A stretch of 64,000 bases of DNA from Gaiellasilicea sp963789355 (GTDB taxonomy: Bacteria > Actinomycetota > Thermoleophilia > Gaiellales > Gaiellaceae): positions 248,001 to 312,000 of the forward strand of contig CAWBKK010000005.1 of assembly GCA_963789355.1 (NCBI GenBank), read 5' to 3'. Below, piece after piece: positions 47,997 to 56,182 of the stretch. The notes under the pieces are model-generated. The model was not told the origin of the DNA and ran no database searches. It worked only from the letters and a program-made list of their open reading frames with translations. Every line of letters starts with the position of its first letter. Within the stretch, counting starts at the first letter, position 1. A program made the position numbers and the translations under genes.

Positions 47997-48662
47997 CTAG
48001 TTCAGGACCTCACGTGTCTTCTGGTGCGCCAGGATCTTGCGCTTGACCCGCTGGAGCGCGTTGTCGATCGTCTTGCAGTCGCAGCCGAGCTCGTCGGCCA
48101 TGTCCTCGTAGGAGAGGCCTTCGAGGTAGCAGCGGAGCGCGTCCGCCTCGAGCGGCGAGAGGCCGGTGCCGAGCGTGAAGACGAGGCTCTGGAGCTCCTC
48201 CGTCGAGATCACGCAGACCGCAGGGTCGTTGGTCGTGGGGCCGGGGAGCGCGTCGCCGAGCGTGCACTCGCCGTCGTTGTCCTGTCCGGCCGGCGTGTGG
48301 CTGAACGAGATGTACTGGTTCAGCGGCTGGTGCTTGAACCGCGTCGCCGTCTTGATCGCGGTGATGATCTGCCGCGTCACGCAGAGTTCGGCGAAGCTGC
48401 GAAAGGACGTCTCCTTGTCAGCGCGAAAGTCGCGGACCGCCTTGTACAGCCCGACCAGGCCCTCCTGGATCAGATCCTCCGAGTCGCCTCCCGCGAGGAA
48501 GTACGAGCTCGCTTTCAGCCTGACGAAGCCGTTGTAGCGGCGCATCAACGTGTCGAGCGCAGCCGTGCTGCCGTTCCGCGCCTTCATCACCAGCTGCAGA
48601 TCCTCAAGCTCTCGTTGAGCCTTCTGGGCCGACTTCGTTGCGACGGCGGTCTGAGCGGACAT
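47997..48662 (-). CDS. sigH: RNA polymerase sigma factor, SigH (sigma-70 family, group 3)
   Basis: 221 residues, the length of Bacillus SigH (sigma-30). Region 2 is clear (YFLAGGDSEDLIQEGLVGLYKAVRDFR; SFRSFAELCVTRQIITAIK), and region 4 ends the protein (LSPLEADALRCYLEGLSYEDMADELGCDCKTIDNALQRVKRKI). An ATG at 48662 with AGGGAG upstream is preferred. In Bacillus this factor directs transition to stationary phase and sporulation; its role here is unknown. It lies last in the row clpC-radA-...-rlmB-yacP-sigH, in the same order as in Bacillus. Confidence 0.92.
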   Translation of the reverse strand: MSAQTAVATKSAQKAQRELEDLQLVMKARNGSTAALDTLMRRYNGFVRLKASSYFLAGGDSEDLIQEGLVGLYKAVRDFRADKETSFRSFAELCVTRQIITAIKTATRFKHQPLNQYISFSHTPAGQDNDGECTLGDALPGPTTNDPAVCVISTEELQSLVFTLGTGLSPLEADALRCYLEGLSYEDMADELGCDCKTIDNALQRVKRKILAHQKTREVLN

Positions 48663-48698
48663 TCGCGTTCTCCCTGGATTGGGCGGGAAAGAGCGGCC

Positions 48699-48718
48699 GT
48701 GTCCGCCATGCCGGACAC
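48699..48718 (-). other. Hairpin in the sigH 5' leader
   Basis: GTGTCCG-CCATGC-CGGACAC is a perfect 7-bp stem with a 6-nt loop, 37 bp before the sigH start. A weaker inverted repeat CTCAAC/GTTGAG lies just upstream of it in the transcript. It could affect sigH mRNA stability or translation. Confidence 0.4.
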
Positions 48719-48745
48719 TCAACTCTCACCCTTAGGTTGAGGGAG

Positions 48746-48774
48746 AAGATAGCAAGCTTGCGCGCAAGTTACAA
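48746..48774 (-). promoter_or_regulatory. Candidate sigH promoter with a palindrome in the spacer
   Basis: Reading the minus strand, TTGTAA (48774-48769) and TATCTT (48751-48746) are separated by exactly 17 bp. The spacer contains the 12-bp palindrome CTTGCGCGCAAG (48757-48768), overlapping a second palindrome GCAAGCTTGC (48752-48761). A leader of about 76 nt would follow, containing a hairpin (48699-48718). Sequence-based prediction only. Confidence 0.55.
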
Positions 48775-48817
48775 GCAGATTGCAATAGATCGATTCTGTT
48801 AGGAACGTATGTTCGCT

Positions 48818-49252
48818 TCAGCCGTCGCCCCGGCGCAGACGCTCGAGCCGCTCGCGCGTCTCGTCGTCTAGGGAATCGCGCAGGCGCGAGCCGTGTGGTT
48901 CCCGGTGCCGTGGTTGCTGCAGGTCGGCCAGGAACGCGCGGGACGAGCGCTTCTGCACCTCCTGGCCGGAGGTGCCGCGCACGGCGAAGTCGGACGAGAC
49001 GAGGCAGACGATCTCGGTCTCCCGGTGCTCGGCGGCTAGCCGCTCGAGCACCGCGTCTGCGTGCGGGGCGAAGCGGACGGACAGCGGCCCCACCTCCGCC
49101 TCGACGCCGACACCGTCCCAGACGAGGAAGCCACGCGCACCGCGCATCGCCACGAAGGAGGCGAGCGTGTCGGTCAGCTCGCGCTGGTCGGCGTACTCCC
49201 CGGCGTGGAGAAGGTTGTGGCCGTCGAAGAGGTAGAGCGTCGGCTCAGCCAC
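48818..49252 (-). CDS. NYN-domain ribonuclease, YacP/Rae1-like
   Basis: 144 residues starting at a GTG (49252): LYLFDGHNLLHAGEY carries the first metal aspartate of the PIN-like NYN fold, later acids being in FLVWDGVGVEAEV and VCLVSSDFAVR. In Bacillus the same gene follows rlmB and encodes Rae1, a ribosome-associated mRNA endonuclease. Synteny supports that function here; sequence alone gives only the fold. It overlaps the rlmB end by 8 bp. Confidence 0.85.
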   Translation of the reverse strand: MAEPTLYLFDGHNLLHAGEYADQRELTDTLASFVAMRGARGFLVWDGVGVEAEVGPLSVRFAPHADAVLERLAAEHRETEIVCLVSSDFAVRGTSGQEVQKRSSRAFLADLQQPRHREPHGSRLRDSLDDETRERLERLRRGDG

Positions 49253-49949
49253 GTCGCCGCCGCGCCGCTTCGTAGAGGAACAGCGCAGCGGCGACGCTGA
49301 CGTTAAGCGACTCGACCCGGCCCGAGAGCGGGATCGAGATCGTCGCGTCGCAGGCGCGCCGGACGAGCGGGCGCACACCCTTCCCCTCGGCGCCGAACAC
49401 GAGCGCGAGACCGCCGGTGAGGTCGGCCTGCCACAGGTCCTGCTCGGCGTCCGCGGCGGCAGCGTAGATCCAGAGGTCGCCGCGCTTGATCTCGTTCAGG
49501 TAGCGCGCGAGGTTCGGGACCACCGCGACCGGGAGATGCTCGACCGCACCTGCGGATGCCCGCGCGACGGCGGCGGTGACCATCGCGGAGCCGTGGGCGG
49601 GGACGACGACGCCGGTCGCGCCGGCGCCCTCAGCGCTCCGGATCACGGCGCCGAGGTTCCGGGGATCCGTGACCTGGTCGAGGCAGGCGAGCAGCGGCCG
49701 CTCGGCCGCCGCGAGCTCGTGGGCATCGGCGTACCGATACGGCTCCGTCCACGCGAGGACACCCTGATGGTCGCGTGTGCCGGCGGCCTCGCCGATCTCC
49801 CGGTCCGGCTTGATCTGGACGCGCGGGCCCTCCTCGAGCCACGATTCGGCGGCGAGGGCGCGCTCGGTCGCCCAGAGCTCGAGCACCTCGCGCCGCCCTC
49901 GCAGCGCCTCGCGCACCGGCCGGCGGCCGTAGACCTGTTCCCGGGTCAC
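49245..49949 (-). CDS. rlmB: 23S rRNA (guanosine-2'-O)-methyltransferase of the SpoU/TrmH family
   Basis: 234 residues: an N-terminal substrate-binding domain (VYGRRPVREALRGRREVLELW) and a SPOUT knot with the three family motifs (LDQVTDPRNLGAVIRSAEGAGATGVVV; LVFGAEGKGVRPLVRRACDATISIPLSGRVESLNVSVAAALFLYEA). It modifies G2251 in 23S rRNA in Escherichia coli. A GTG start overlaps the cysS stop (GTGA). Very clear family member. Confidence 0.93.
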   Translation of the reverse strand: MTREQVYGRRPVREALRGRREVLELWATERALAAESWLEEGPRVQIKPDREIGEAAGTRDHQGVLAWTEPYRYADAHELAAAERPLLACLDQVTDPRNLGAVIRSAEGAGATGVVVPAHGSAMVTAAVARASAGAVEHLPVAVVPNLARYLNEIKRGDLWIYAAAADAEQDLWQADLTGGLALVFGAEGKGVRPLVRRACDATISIPLSGRVESLNVSVAAALFLYEAARRRRG

Positions 49950-51217
49950 TGCCTGGGAACGAGCCGGTAGCCATCGGCGTCGTCACGCACCACCCAGCCG
50001 GCCTCCTCGATCCGGTCGCGAAGCGCGTCGGCCCCGGCGAAGTCCCTGGCGGCGCGGGCCTCTTGGCGGCTCCGGGCCAGCTCATGCACGGTTTCGGGCG
50101 CCTCGTCCTGATCGGCGAGCGTCGCCAGGCCGAAGATCTCGAGCGCGCGGCGCAGCAGCTCGTGGTCGCGCCACTCGTGCATCAGCGCAAGCGCAGCCGG
50201 GGTCGAGAAGTCGTCGTCGAGCACGGCTCGAAAGCGCTGCCAGGAGTCCGGTGCAGCGGGCTCGGACGGATTCCGGAAGACCTCGCGCAACCCCTCGGCC
50301 CGGGCCTGCGCGTCGGTCATTCTCTCGTCGGAGAAGTCGATCGGGCTGCGCCAGTGGGCGGTGAGAAAGAACAGCAGCACCGTCTCGCGACCCCAGCGGT
50401 CGAGCACCTCCGCGATCGTCTCGACGTTCCCGACCGACTTGGACATCTTCTCGCCGGTGAAGCGGAGCATCCCGTTGTGCATCCAGACCTTGGCGAACTC
50501 GTAGCCGCGGGCGCGCGATTGCGCCAGCTCGTTCTCGTGGTGGGGGAAGACGAGATCGAGGCCGCCGCCGTGGATCTCGAACACGGGCCCGAGCAGGTCC
50601 GCCGCCATCGCCGAGCACTCGATGTGCCAGCCCGGCCGGCCCTCGCCCCACGGCGACGGCCAGGACGTGTCCTCGTCCGGCTTGTTCGCCTTCCAGAGCG
50701 CGAAGTCGCGCGGATCCTCCTTGCGCGCGTTCGGCTCCTGCTCCTCGACCTGATCCGGCTTCTGGCCCGACAGCCGGCCGTACTCGGCCCAGCGCGAGAC
50801 GCGAAAGTAGACGTCACCCTCGACCTCGTAGGCGTAGCCGCGCTCGATCAGGTCGGCGATGAACGCGACGATCCCTTCCATCGACTCCGTCACCTTCGGC
50901 CAGTGGTCGACCTCGTCGAGGCCGAAGCGGCCGGTGTCCTCGAGGTACCACTCCGTCGCCTGGCGCGCCCGCTCGGCGCTCGCCCCCGGAGCCGCTTCGT
51001 AGATCTTGTCGTTGACGTCGGTGATGTTGTGGACGAGCGTCACCTCGTAGCCCCGCTCCCGCAGCCAGCGCTTGTACCAGCAGGCGATCACGAACGGGCG
51101 GGCGTTGCCGATGTGCGCGCGGGCGTACACGGTTGGCCCGCAGACGTACATGCCGATCGGCCCGGGTGGCTCCGGCAGCTCGACGAGATCGCGGGCGAGG
51201 GTGCTATAGAGCCGCAT
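49946..51217 (-). CDS. cysS: Cysteine-tRNA ligase
   Basis: 423 residues, slightly short for the family (~460). The HIGH-like motif is in VYARAHIGNARPFV, zinc and cysteine-site residues are in YVCGPTV and WHIECSAMA (with HGGGLDLVFPHHENE) and the KMSKS loop is GEKMSKSVGNV. Charges tRNA-Cys. The ATG overlaps the gltX end by 14 bp. The C-terminal anticodon domain is reduced, as often seen in this group. Confidence 0.93.
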   Translation of the reverse strand: MRLYSTLARDLVELPEPPGPIGMYVCGPTVYARAHIGNARPFVIACWYKRWLRERGYEVTLVHNITDVNDKIYEAAPGASAERARQATEWYLEDTGRFGLDEVDHWPKVTESMEGIVAFIADLIERGYAYEVEGDVYFRVSRWAEYGRLSGQKPDQVEEQEPNARKEDPRDFALWKANKPDEDTSWPSPWGEGRPGWHIECSAMAADLLGPVFEIHGGGLDLVFPHHENELAQSRARGYEFAKVWMHNGMLRFTGEKMSKSVGNVETIAEVLDRWGRETVLLFFLTAHWRSPIDFSDERMTDAQARAEGLREVFRNPSEPAAPDSWQRFRAVLDDDFSTPAALALMHEWRDHELLRRALEIFGLATLADQDEAPETVHELARSRQEARAARDFAGADALRDRIEEAGWVVRDDADGYRLVPRQ

Positions 51218-52211
51218 CGACCCGCCTCAGCGCCTCGTCCTGGGGGAGCGCGGCGATCACCGCCCAGAGCTCCGGCCCACGCTCCGAGCCAGTGAGCGCG
51301 AGCCGCAGCGCCTTCAAATCCCCGCCCACCGCCTTCAGCTCGCGGACGATCTCCTTGCCCTCGAGCCCGCTCGCCCGTAGCTCGGCGAACCGCGCAAGCG
51401 TCGGTCGCGCCTCCTCCGGCAGCGTCACCGGCTGCGGCTCGAGGATCGCCGCGGCCATCGCGCGAGCTTCGACGAGATCGCGGGCACCGCGGAGCGCACG
51501 GGCAAGCTGCGGGGGCGCGCCCGCGCGCGCGGCCAACTCCTCATCCGAAAGCGCCCCGATCGCGTCGATCGCGAGGCGCCGGATCCGAGGCTCGTCGAGG
51601 TGGACGTCGTGGGACGGCTCGCCGAGCTCCTCGAGGTACGCGCGCAGCGCCTCCGCCGGCACTCCGGCCTCGCGGTAGTGCGCCAGTGTCGGCGCACCCT
51701 CTCGCTTCGACAGCTTCTTGCCGTCCGGACCGAGCAGCAGGCCGTGGTGGACGTACTCGGGTGGCTCGAACCCAAGTGCGCGTGAGAGCTCGCGCTGGAG
51801 CTCGGTATTGGAGCGATGGTCGGCGCCGCGGACGACGTGCGTGATCTCGAAGTCGTGGTCGTCGACGACGCTCGCGAGGTGGTAGGTGGGGGAGCCGTCG
51901 GGACGGAGCAGGGTCGTGCGGCCGAAGCGAATCGAGCCGTCCTCGTCGGGCGCTCCGACGTTCAGCGCCGCTTCGCGGTGACGCTCGACGCGCTCGCTCT
52001 GCCGGGCCGGGCCCTCGTTCCACGGTAGCCCCAGCCACTCGAGGTCGGCGAGGATCGCCTCGACCGCGCCCTCGACCTCGCGGGAGCGGTCGGTGTCGTC
52101 GATCCGCAGCAGCAACCACTCTCCACGGCGCCGATTGGCGACCGCGGAGAGGGCGCTACCGAGGTGCAGCGAGCCGGTCGGGCTCGGCGCGAAACGGACT
52201 CTCGTAGACAC
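51204..52211 (-). CDS. gltX: Compact glutamate-tRNA ligase
   Basis: 335 residues, well below the usual 470-490. The Rossmann catalytic domain is present (HIGH equivalent in APSPTGSLHLGSAL, PTYHLASVVDDHDFEITHVVRGADH, KMSKS equivalent KKLSKREGAPT), but the C-terminal anticodon-binding part is only ~110 residues. It is longer than GluQ-type enzymes (~300) and keeps a helical tail (ELKAVGGDLKALRLALTGSERGPELWAV) typical of GluRS domain 5. Lying between ispF and cysS as in Bacillus, it is most likely the genuine GluRS. GTG start. Confidence 0.87.
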   Translation of the reverse strand: MSTRVRFAPSPTGSLHLGSALSAVANRRRGEWLLLRIDDTDRSREVEGAVEAILADLEWLGLPWNEGPARQSERVERHREAALNVGAPDEDGSIRFGRTTLLRPDGSPTYHLASVVDDHDFEITHVVRGADHRSNTELQRELSRALGFEPPEYVHHGLLLGPDGKKLSKREGAPTLAHYREAGVPAEALRAYLEELGEPSHDVHLDEPRIRRLAIDAIGALSDEELAARAGAPPQLARALRGARDLVEARAMAAAILEPQPVTLPEEARPTLARFAELRASGLEGKEIVRELKAVGGDLKALRLALTGSERGPELWAVIAALPQDEALRRVDAAL

Positions 52212-52252
52212 CCATTGAGTCTACGGTCGCCCGCTTCGAAACGGACGTCCTT

Positions 52253-52840
52253 CTACTCCTCGCCGCCCTCGTCGTCGGGCTCCGAGTCCGAGTCGGTCGC
52301 GACGACGCCGAACGAGGCGTCAAGCTCGACATCCACGGTGGAGCCGTCGGGCTTCGTCACGTCGACCTTGAACGTCACCCCGCCCTCCTCGGAGACGCGC
52401 TCGGATCCCTTGACGGTACCGCCGCCGGCCGCCTTCAGCGCCGCAGCCTCTGCCTGCGTACGCTCGTTGCCCTTGAGCGATTCCTCGCCGTCGTCCTTGT
52501 CGGCCTGCTCTTCGCCGTTCCCTTCGTCGGCCTCCTCCGAGTCCGAGTCGATCACGACGACGCCGTACGAGCCGTCGAGCCGGACGTCGACGGTCGAGCC
52601 GTCACGCTTCGTCACCTCGACCTCGTAGACCGCGCCGTTCTCGGAGTCGCGTTCAGTCGAGTTGACCGTGCCGCCGCCGGTCGCCTTCAGCGCCGCGGCT
52701 TCTGCCTGCGTACGCTCGTTGCCCTGGAGCGATTCCTCATTGTCGAAGACGCCGCCTGCTCCGGCGAACGCGGCCCCGACGAGGGCGAAGGCCGTCAGTA
52801 GCGCCACAGCCGCGGCGATCTTCATCCGTCGTGTCTTCAT
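52253..52840 (-). CDS. Secreted protein with two tandem PepSY-like repeats
   Basis: 195 residues. A signal peptide (MKIAAAVALLTAFALVGAAFA) precedes two ~70-residue repeats, each ESL-GNERTQAEAAALKA-GGGTV-x-ER...VTK-DGSTVDV-LD-S-GVV-DSDSE, joined by a Glu/Asp-rich linker. PepSY domains bind or inhibit peptidases and occur in secreted proteins. The ATG at 52840 has AAGGAG upstream. A recent internal duplication is evident. No operon partner. Confidence 0.82.
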   Translation of the reverse strand: MKTRRMKIAAAVALLTAFALVGAAFAGAGGVFDNEESLQGNERTQAEAAALKATGGGTVNSTERDSENGAVYEVEVTKRDGSTVDVRLDGSYGVVVIDSDSEEADEGNGEEQADKDDGEESLKGNERTQAEAAALKAAGGGTVKGSERVSEEGGVTFKVDVTKPDGSTVDVELDASFGVVATDSDSEPDDEGGEE

Positions 52841-53033
52841 GGTTTCTCCTTTTCCACAACTGCCTGGTGAGCGAAACCTACGGCCGGCCGATGAGACGTC
52901 CATGAGAGGAGAACCGCGCTTCACAGCATCCTCAGACGGATCGAGCTCGACGGACTTCTAGCCCGCCGCGGACGAGGGAGCCGGGCGATCGTCCAGCGAT
53001 CGCTCCGGCTTCCTCGCCGTCTAGGCTCGCACC

Positions 53034-53750
53034 TTGGACAACCTCCTGCAGGCCTGGTTTGCCGAGAACGGCCGCGACCTTCCTTGGCGGGAGACGCGCG
53101 ACCCGTACGCGATCCTCGTCAGCGAGGTGATGCTGCAGCAGACCCAGGTCGAGCGCGTGATCCCGCGCTGGCTTGCGTGGCTCGAGCGCTGGCCGACACC
53201 CGCTGCGCTCGCAGACGCCTCCCCCGCCGACGTGATCAGGGAATGGCAGGGGCTCGGCTACAACCGGCGCGCCGTCACCCTGCACCGTGCCGCGCAATCG
53301 ATTGCAGCGGAGGGCTGGCCGGACGACCTCACCTCGCTGCCCGGAGTCGGGCCGTACACCGCGGCCGCGATCCGGAACCAGGCGTACGGTGAGCAGATTC
53401 TGCCGGTCGACACCAACGTCGCCCGGATCCAAGAGCGCACCGGCCACGCGTTTCGGCCGGAGGCGCTGCAGGCGCTGTTCGACCTCGGCGCGACCGTCTG
53501 CCTCGCGCGCGTGCCGCGCTGCGGGGCCTGCCCGCTGGCCGCAACGTGCCCGTCGCGGGGACGCCGGTACGAGCCGGCGCGGAAGCAGTCGCGCTTCGAG
53601 GGGTCGTTCCGCCAGCGCCGGGCTGCGCTCCTGCGCCTCGTCGCGGCCGAGGCGCGGCCGGTCGGCGAGCTCGACCGGGAGGCTGTGGACTCCCTCCTGC
53701 GCGACGGCCTGGTCGAGCAGGCCGGTGAGCTCGTGCGGCTCCCGGGCTAG
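53034..53750 (+). CDS. mutY: A/G-specific adenine glycosylase, C-terminal domain missing
   Basis: 238 residues of helix-hairpin-helix glycosylase: the Glu-containing N-terminal region SEVMLQQTQVERV, hairpin TSLPGVGPYTAAAI, catalytic Asp in LPVDTNVAR, and the [4Fe-4S] cysteines in CLARVPRCGACPLAATC (C-x6-C-x2-C-x5-C). It removes adenine opposite 8-oxoguanine. The NUDIX-like recognition domain of full-length MutY is absent; a short winged tail replaces it, as in many actinobacterial homologues. TTG start at 53034. Confidence 0.88.
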   Translation: MDNLLQAWFAENGRDLPWRETRDPYAILVSEVMLQQTQVERVIPRWLAWLERWPTPAALADASPADVIREWQGLGYNRRAVTLHRAAQSIAAEGWPDDLTSLPGVGPYTAAAIRNQAYGEQILPVDTNVARIQERTGHAFRPEALQALFDLGATVCLARVPRCGACPLAATCPSRGRRYEPARKQSRFEGSFRQRRAALLRLVAAEARPVGELDREAVDSLLRDGLVEQAGELVRLPG

Positions 53751-54463
53751 ACGCGGTGGTGCATCCAGACGTTCGGCTCCACGTAGACGCCCTCGTCGCG
53801 CTCGCGGTCGATCTCGACCGGGACGAGCGCGCCCGGAACGACGTAGCTGCCGCTCTCGGGGAACGCGAGCTTCGTCCAGTCCTCCCACTCGGCGACGGAG
53901 CCTGAGATCCGCATCGATGCCGGCGCGACCCCGATCAGGTCGGCGCCGGCCTGCTCGTGCGTCCGCAGCCAGGCGTCGAAGAGCTTGCCGTCGTCGCGGC
54001 GCCACTCGACGTAGCGCTCGATCGGCGCCAGCGGGTAGAGATGCTTCTGGCTCGGGCGGACCGGGGCGACCAGATCGTCGAGCCCTCGCGCCGCGACTGC
54101 CTTCCGCATCCCGTCCAGCATTGTCCGGCTGAGACCTTTGCCGCGCTGCTCGACCCCGATCGTGATCGCGATCGCCGAGACGGCCGTCGCCGGCCCGCCT
54201 GCGAACGCCTGCTCCAGCGCGGCGTCCCAACCGTCGTCCGGCAACTCGTCCGGGCCGAACGGGATCACGACCGCGTTCGACTCGGCAAGGAGCCGGTCGT
54301 CCTCGTCGAGGAGAAACAACTGCAGGTCGGGAAACTCCTCGTACTGGCGATTCCAGTAGACGTTCGCGACCCCGTCGTGGTACATGAACTCGTCCCAGGC
54401 GGCTCCGAGCTCGTCGCGGCGCGCGAGCAGATCGGGCCGCTCGGCATAGGAGACGAGGGTCAG
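53747..54463 (-). CDS. GNAT family N-acetyltransferase
   Basis: 238 residues beginning LTLVSYAERPDLLARRDELG; the CTG at 54463 overlaps the ispF stop (CTGA), because no ATG/GTG/TTG is available at the right place. The GNAT core includes AIAITIGVEQRGKGLSRTMLDGM (acetyl-CoA loop RGKGLS) and VAPVRPSQKHLYP. It is related to GNAT proteins acting on small metabolites; substrate unknown. It is the last gene of the isd row (ispD-HAD-ispF-GNAT), converging on mutY with a 4-bp overlap. Confidence 0.78.
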   Translation of the reverse strand: MTLVSYAERPDLLARRDELGAAWDEFMYHDGVANVYWNRQYEEFPDLQLFLLDEDDRLLAESNAVVIPFGPDELPDDGWDAALEQAFAGGPATAVSAIAITIGVEQRGKGLSRTMLDGMRKAVAARGLDDLVAPVRPSQKHLYPLAPIERYVEWRRDDGKLFDAWLRTHEQAGADLIGVAPASMRISGSVAEWEDWTKLAFPESGSYVVPGALVPVEIDRERDEGVYVEPNVWMHHRV

Positions 54464-54943
54464 ACGCGCTCCAGCAGCGCCACCGCCTCGGCCGCGAGAC
54501 CGTCGCCGCGCCCGGTGAAGCCGAGCCGGTCGGTCGTCGTCGCCCGGACGTTCACACGCTCCGGCTCGACGCCGAGCGCGCCTGCAAGCCGATGGCGCAT
54601 CTCCTCCCGGTGGCCGGCGATCCGCGGCTCCTCGCCCGACGAGAATGCAGTCGGCGTTGACGAGCGCGAACCCGGCCCGGCGCACGTGCGAGTACGCGTC
54701 GCGCAGGAGATGCAACGAGTCCGCTCCATGCCAGCGGGGATCGCCCGACGGAAAGAGCGAGCCGATGTCACCGAGGCCCGCGGCGCCGAGAACCGCGTCG
54801 ATCAGCGCGTGAGCGATCACGTCGCCGTCGGAGTGGCCCGCGAGCCCGCGCGGATGGTCGATCCCGACGCCGCCGAGCACGAGCCGGACACCGTCCTCGA
54901 ACGCATGGGCGTCGACGCCGATCCCGACCCGAAGCTCAGACAC
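54460..54943 (-). CDS. ispF: 2-C-methyl-D-erythritol 2,4-cyclodiphosphate synthase, apparent +1 frameshift
   Basis: MEP-pathway enzyme for isoprenoid precursors. The first part has VGIGVDAHAFEDG, LAGHSDGDVIAHALIDA (metal site D-x-H and SDGD) and FPSGDPRWHGADS; the second part, in another frame, has GHREEMRHRLAGAL and VNVRATTTDRLGFTGRGDGLAAEAV. The break is at about 54645, where GGGCGAGG should read GGCGAGG (VGEEPRI). The length is 3x161+1 nt, consistent with one extra base, giving 160 residues, normal for IspF. Confidence 0.86.
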
Positions 54944-55517
54944 GAAGCGCCTCCGGCAGCTCGGCGAGGGAGCCGACGGACAGCGCTTCAGGCGGCGGCT
55001 CGTGGAGATGCCCCCACGGGCCGCGGCGAATGTGGACGGCGACCATCCCGGCGGCGAGCGCGGGCTCGACGTCGTTGTCGACCCGGTCGCCGACGTACGC
55101 GATCTCCTGGGCTCGGAACCCGCTCTCGTCGACGATCCGCTCGAAGAACTCGCGCGCTGGCTTCTCGATCCCCCAGCGGGCGGACGAGCCGCTCAGTTGC
55201 ACATGCGGCGCGAGCAAGGCTTCGGTCGCCGCGGGAGTGTTGCCGACGGCGCCGACGAGGAAGCCGCCGTCGCGAAGTCGCTCCAGGCAGGGGAGCGCGT
55301 CCGGGTAGAAGTCCTCTGCTTCCCAGGTGGAGGCGGGGTGCTCGACGCCGAGCAGCTCCCACGCGCGGTTGTGGTGCTCGCCACGCGCCGCGAGCCCGCC
55401 GAGCACGCCCATCAGCGTGAAACGCGGCACTCCGGCGACGTCGGCTGCGCGCTCCCACATGCCGCTCTCGTCGACCAGCGTCTCGCCGACGTCGAAGACG
55501 ACGGCTTTCAGAGCCAT
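54936..55517 (-). CDS. HAD-superfamily hydrolase
   Basis: 193 residues with HAD motif I degenerate but recognisable (KAVVFDVGETLVDESG), motif II (VGAVGNTPAATEAL), a lysine near GIEKPAREFFERIV and motif IV (AYVGDRVDNDVEPA). It resembles small phosphatases of the HAD-IA group. The ATG at 55517 lies 10 bp inside the restored end of ispD; the apparent IspD-HAD fusion is probably caused by the extra base near 55541. It overlaps the ispF start by 8 bp. Substrate unknown. Confidence 0.82.
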   Translation of the reverse strand: MALKAVVFDVGETLVDESGMWERAADVAGVPRFTLMGVLGGLAARGEHHNRAWELLGVEHPASTWEAEDFYPDALPCLERLRDGGFLVGAVGNTPAATEALLAPHVQLSGSSARWGIEKPAREFFERIVDESGFRAQEIAYVGDRVDNDVEPALAAGMVAVHIRRGPWGHLHEPPPEALSVGSLAELPEALRV

Positions 55518-56174
55518 GACGCGACGAGCTCCAGATCGGCGCAGCGTCGTCACCTTCAGCAGCCGTGGATCGCCTTCGACCCATTTGACCCGGCCACCGC
55601 GTGCTTCCACGAGCGAGGCGCAGTCGGTGGCGCCCGCGAGATCGCCGGCGTAGGCACTCCGCAAAGTCGAGGCCTCGAATGCCTGGGGCGTTTGCACGGC
55701 GACGAGCTTCTCACGGGCGACCGTTGCGGTGATGCGATCGCCCTCGACCGACTTGACGGTGTCGGCGAGGGCAAGGCCCGGCACGACGCCGTCCCAACCC
55801 TCGGCGAGCGGCGCGAGCACGCGCTCGATCACGGCGTCGGTGACGAGCGGGCGCGCAGCATCGTGGACGAGGACGACGACCGCGTCGTCGGGAACCTCGG
55901 CGAGCGCGACGCGGACGGACTCTGCTCTTGTGGCCCCGCCGGTCACGACGGCGACGACCTTGGTGGCCGAGAGCTCTTCGGCGAGGAGGATCGCCGGCTC
56001 CTCCCAGCCCGCCGGCACCGCGACGACGATCGCGTCGATCCAGTCCGACTCGTCCAGGCGGCGCAGCGGCTCGGCGAGCAACGGGAGCTCACCGAGACCG
56101 ACGAACGCCTTGGGCCGCTCCTCCCCCAGCCGCACTCCCGTCCCCGCGGCGACGAGGAGGGCCCAGACGCTCAT
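55508..56174 (-). CDS. ispD: 2-C-methyl-D-erythritol 4-phosphate cytidylyltransferase, apparent +1 frameshift at the end
   Basis: Third step of the MEP pathway. Motifs: WALLVAAGTGVRLGEERPKAFV (nucleotide loop), GGATRAESVRVALAEV, VLVHDAARPLVTDAV and AVQTPQAFEASTL, then VKWVEGDPRLLKVTT. Past that, an extra base at about 55541 shifts the frame; correcting it gives the classic ending ADLELVASWL and a stop at 55508, 221 residues. As read, the frame runs on into the HAD gene and looks like a fusion. Confidence 0.86.
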
Positions 56175-56182
56175 GCCTCGAG

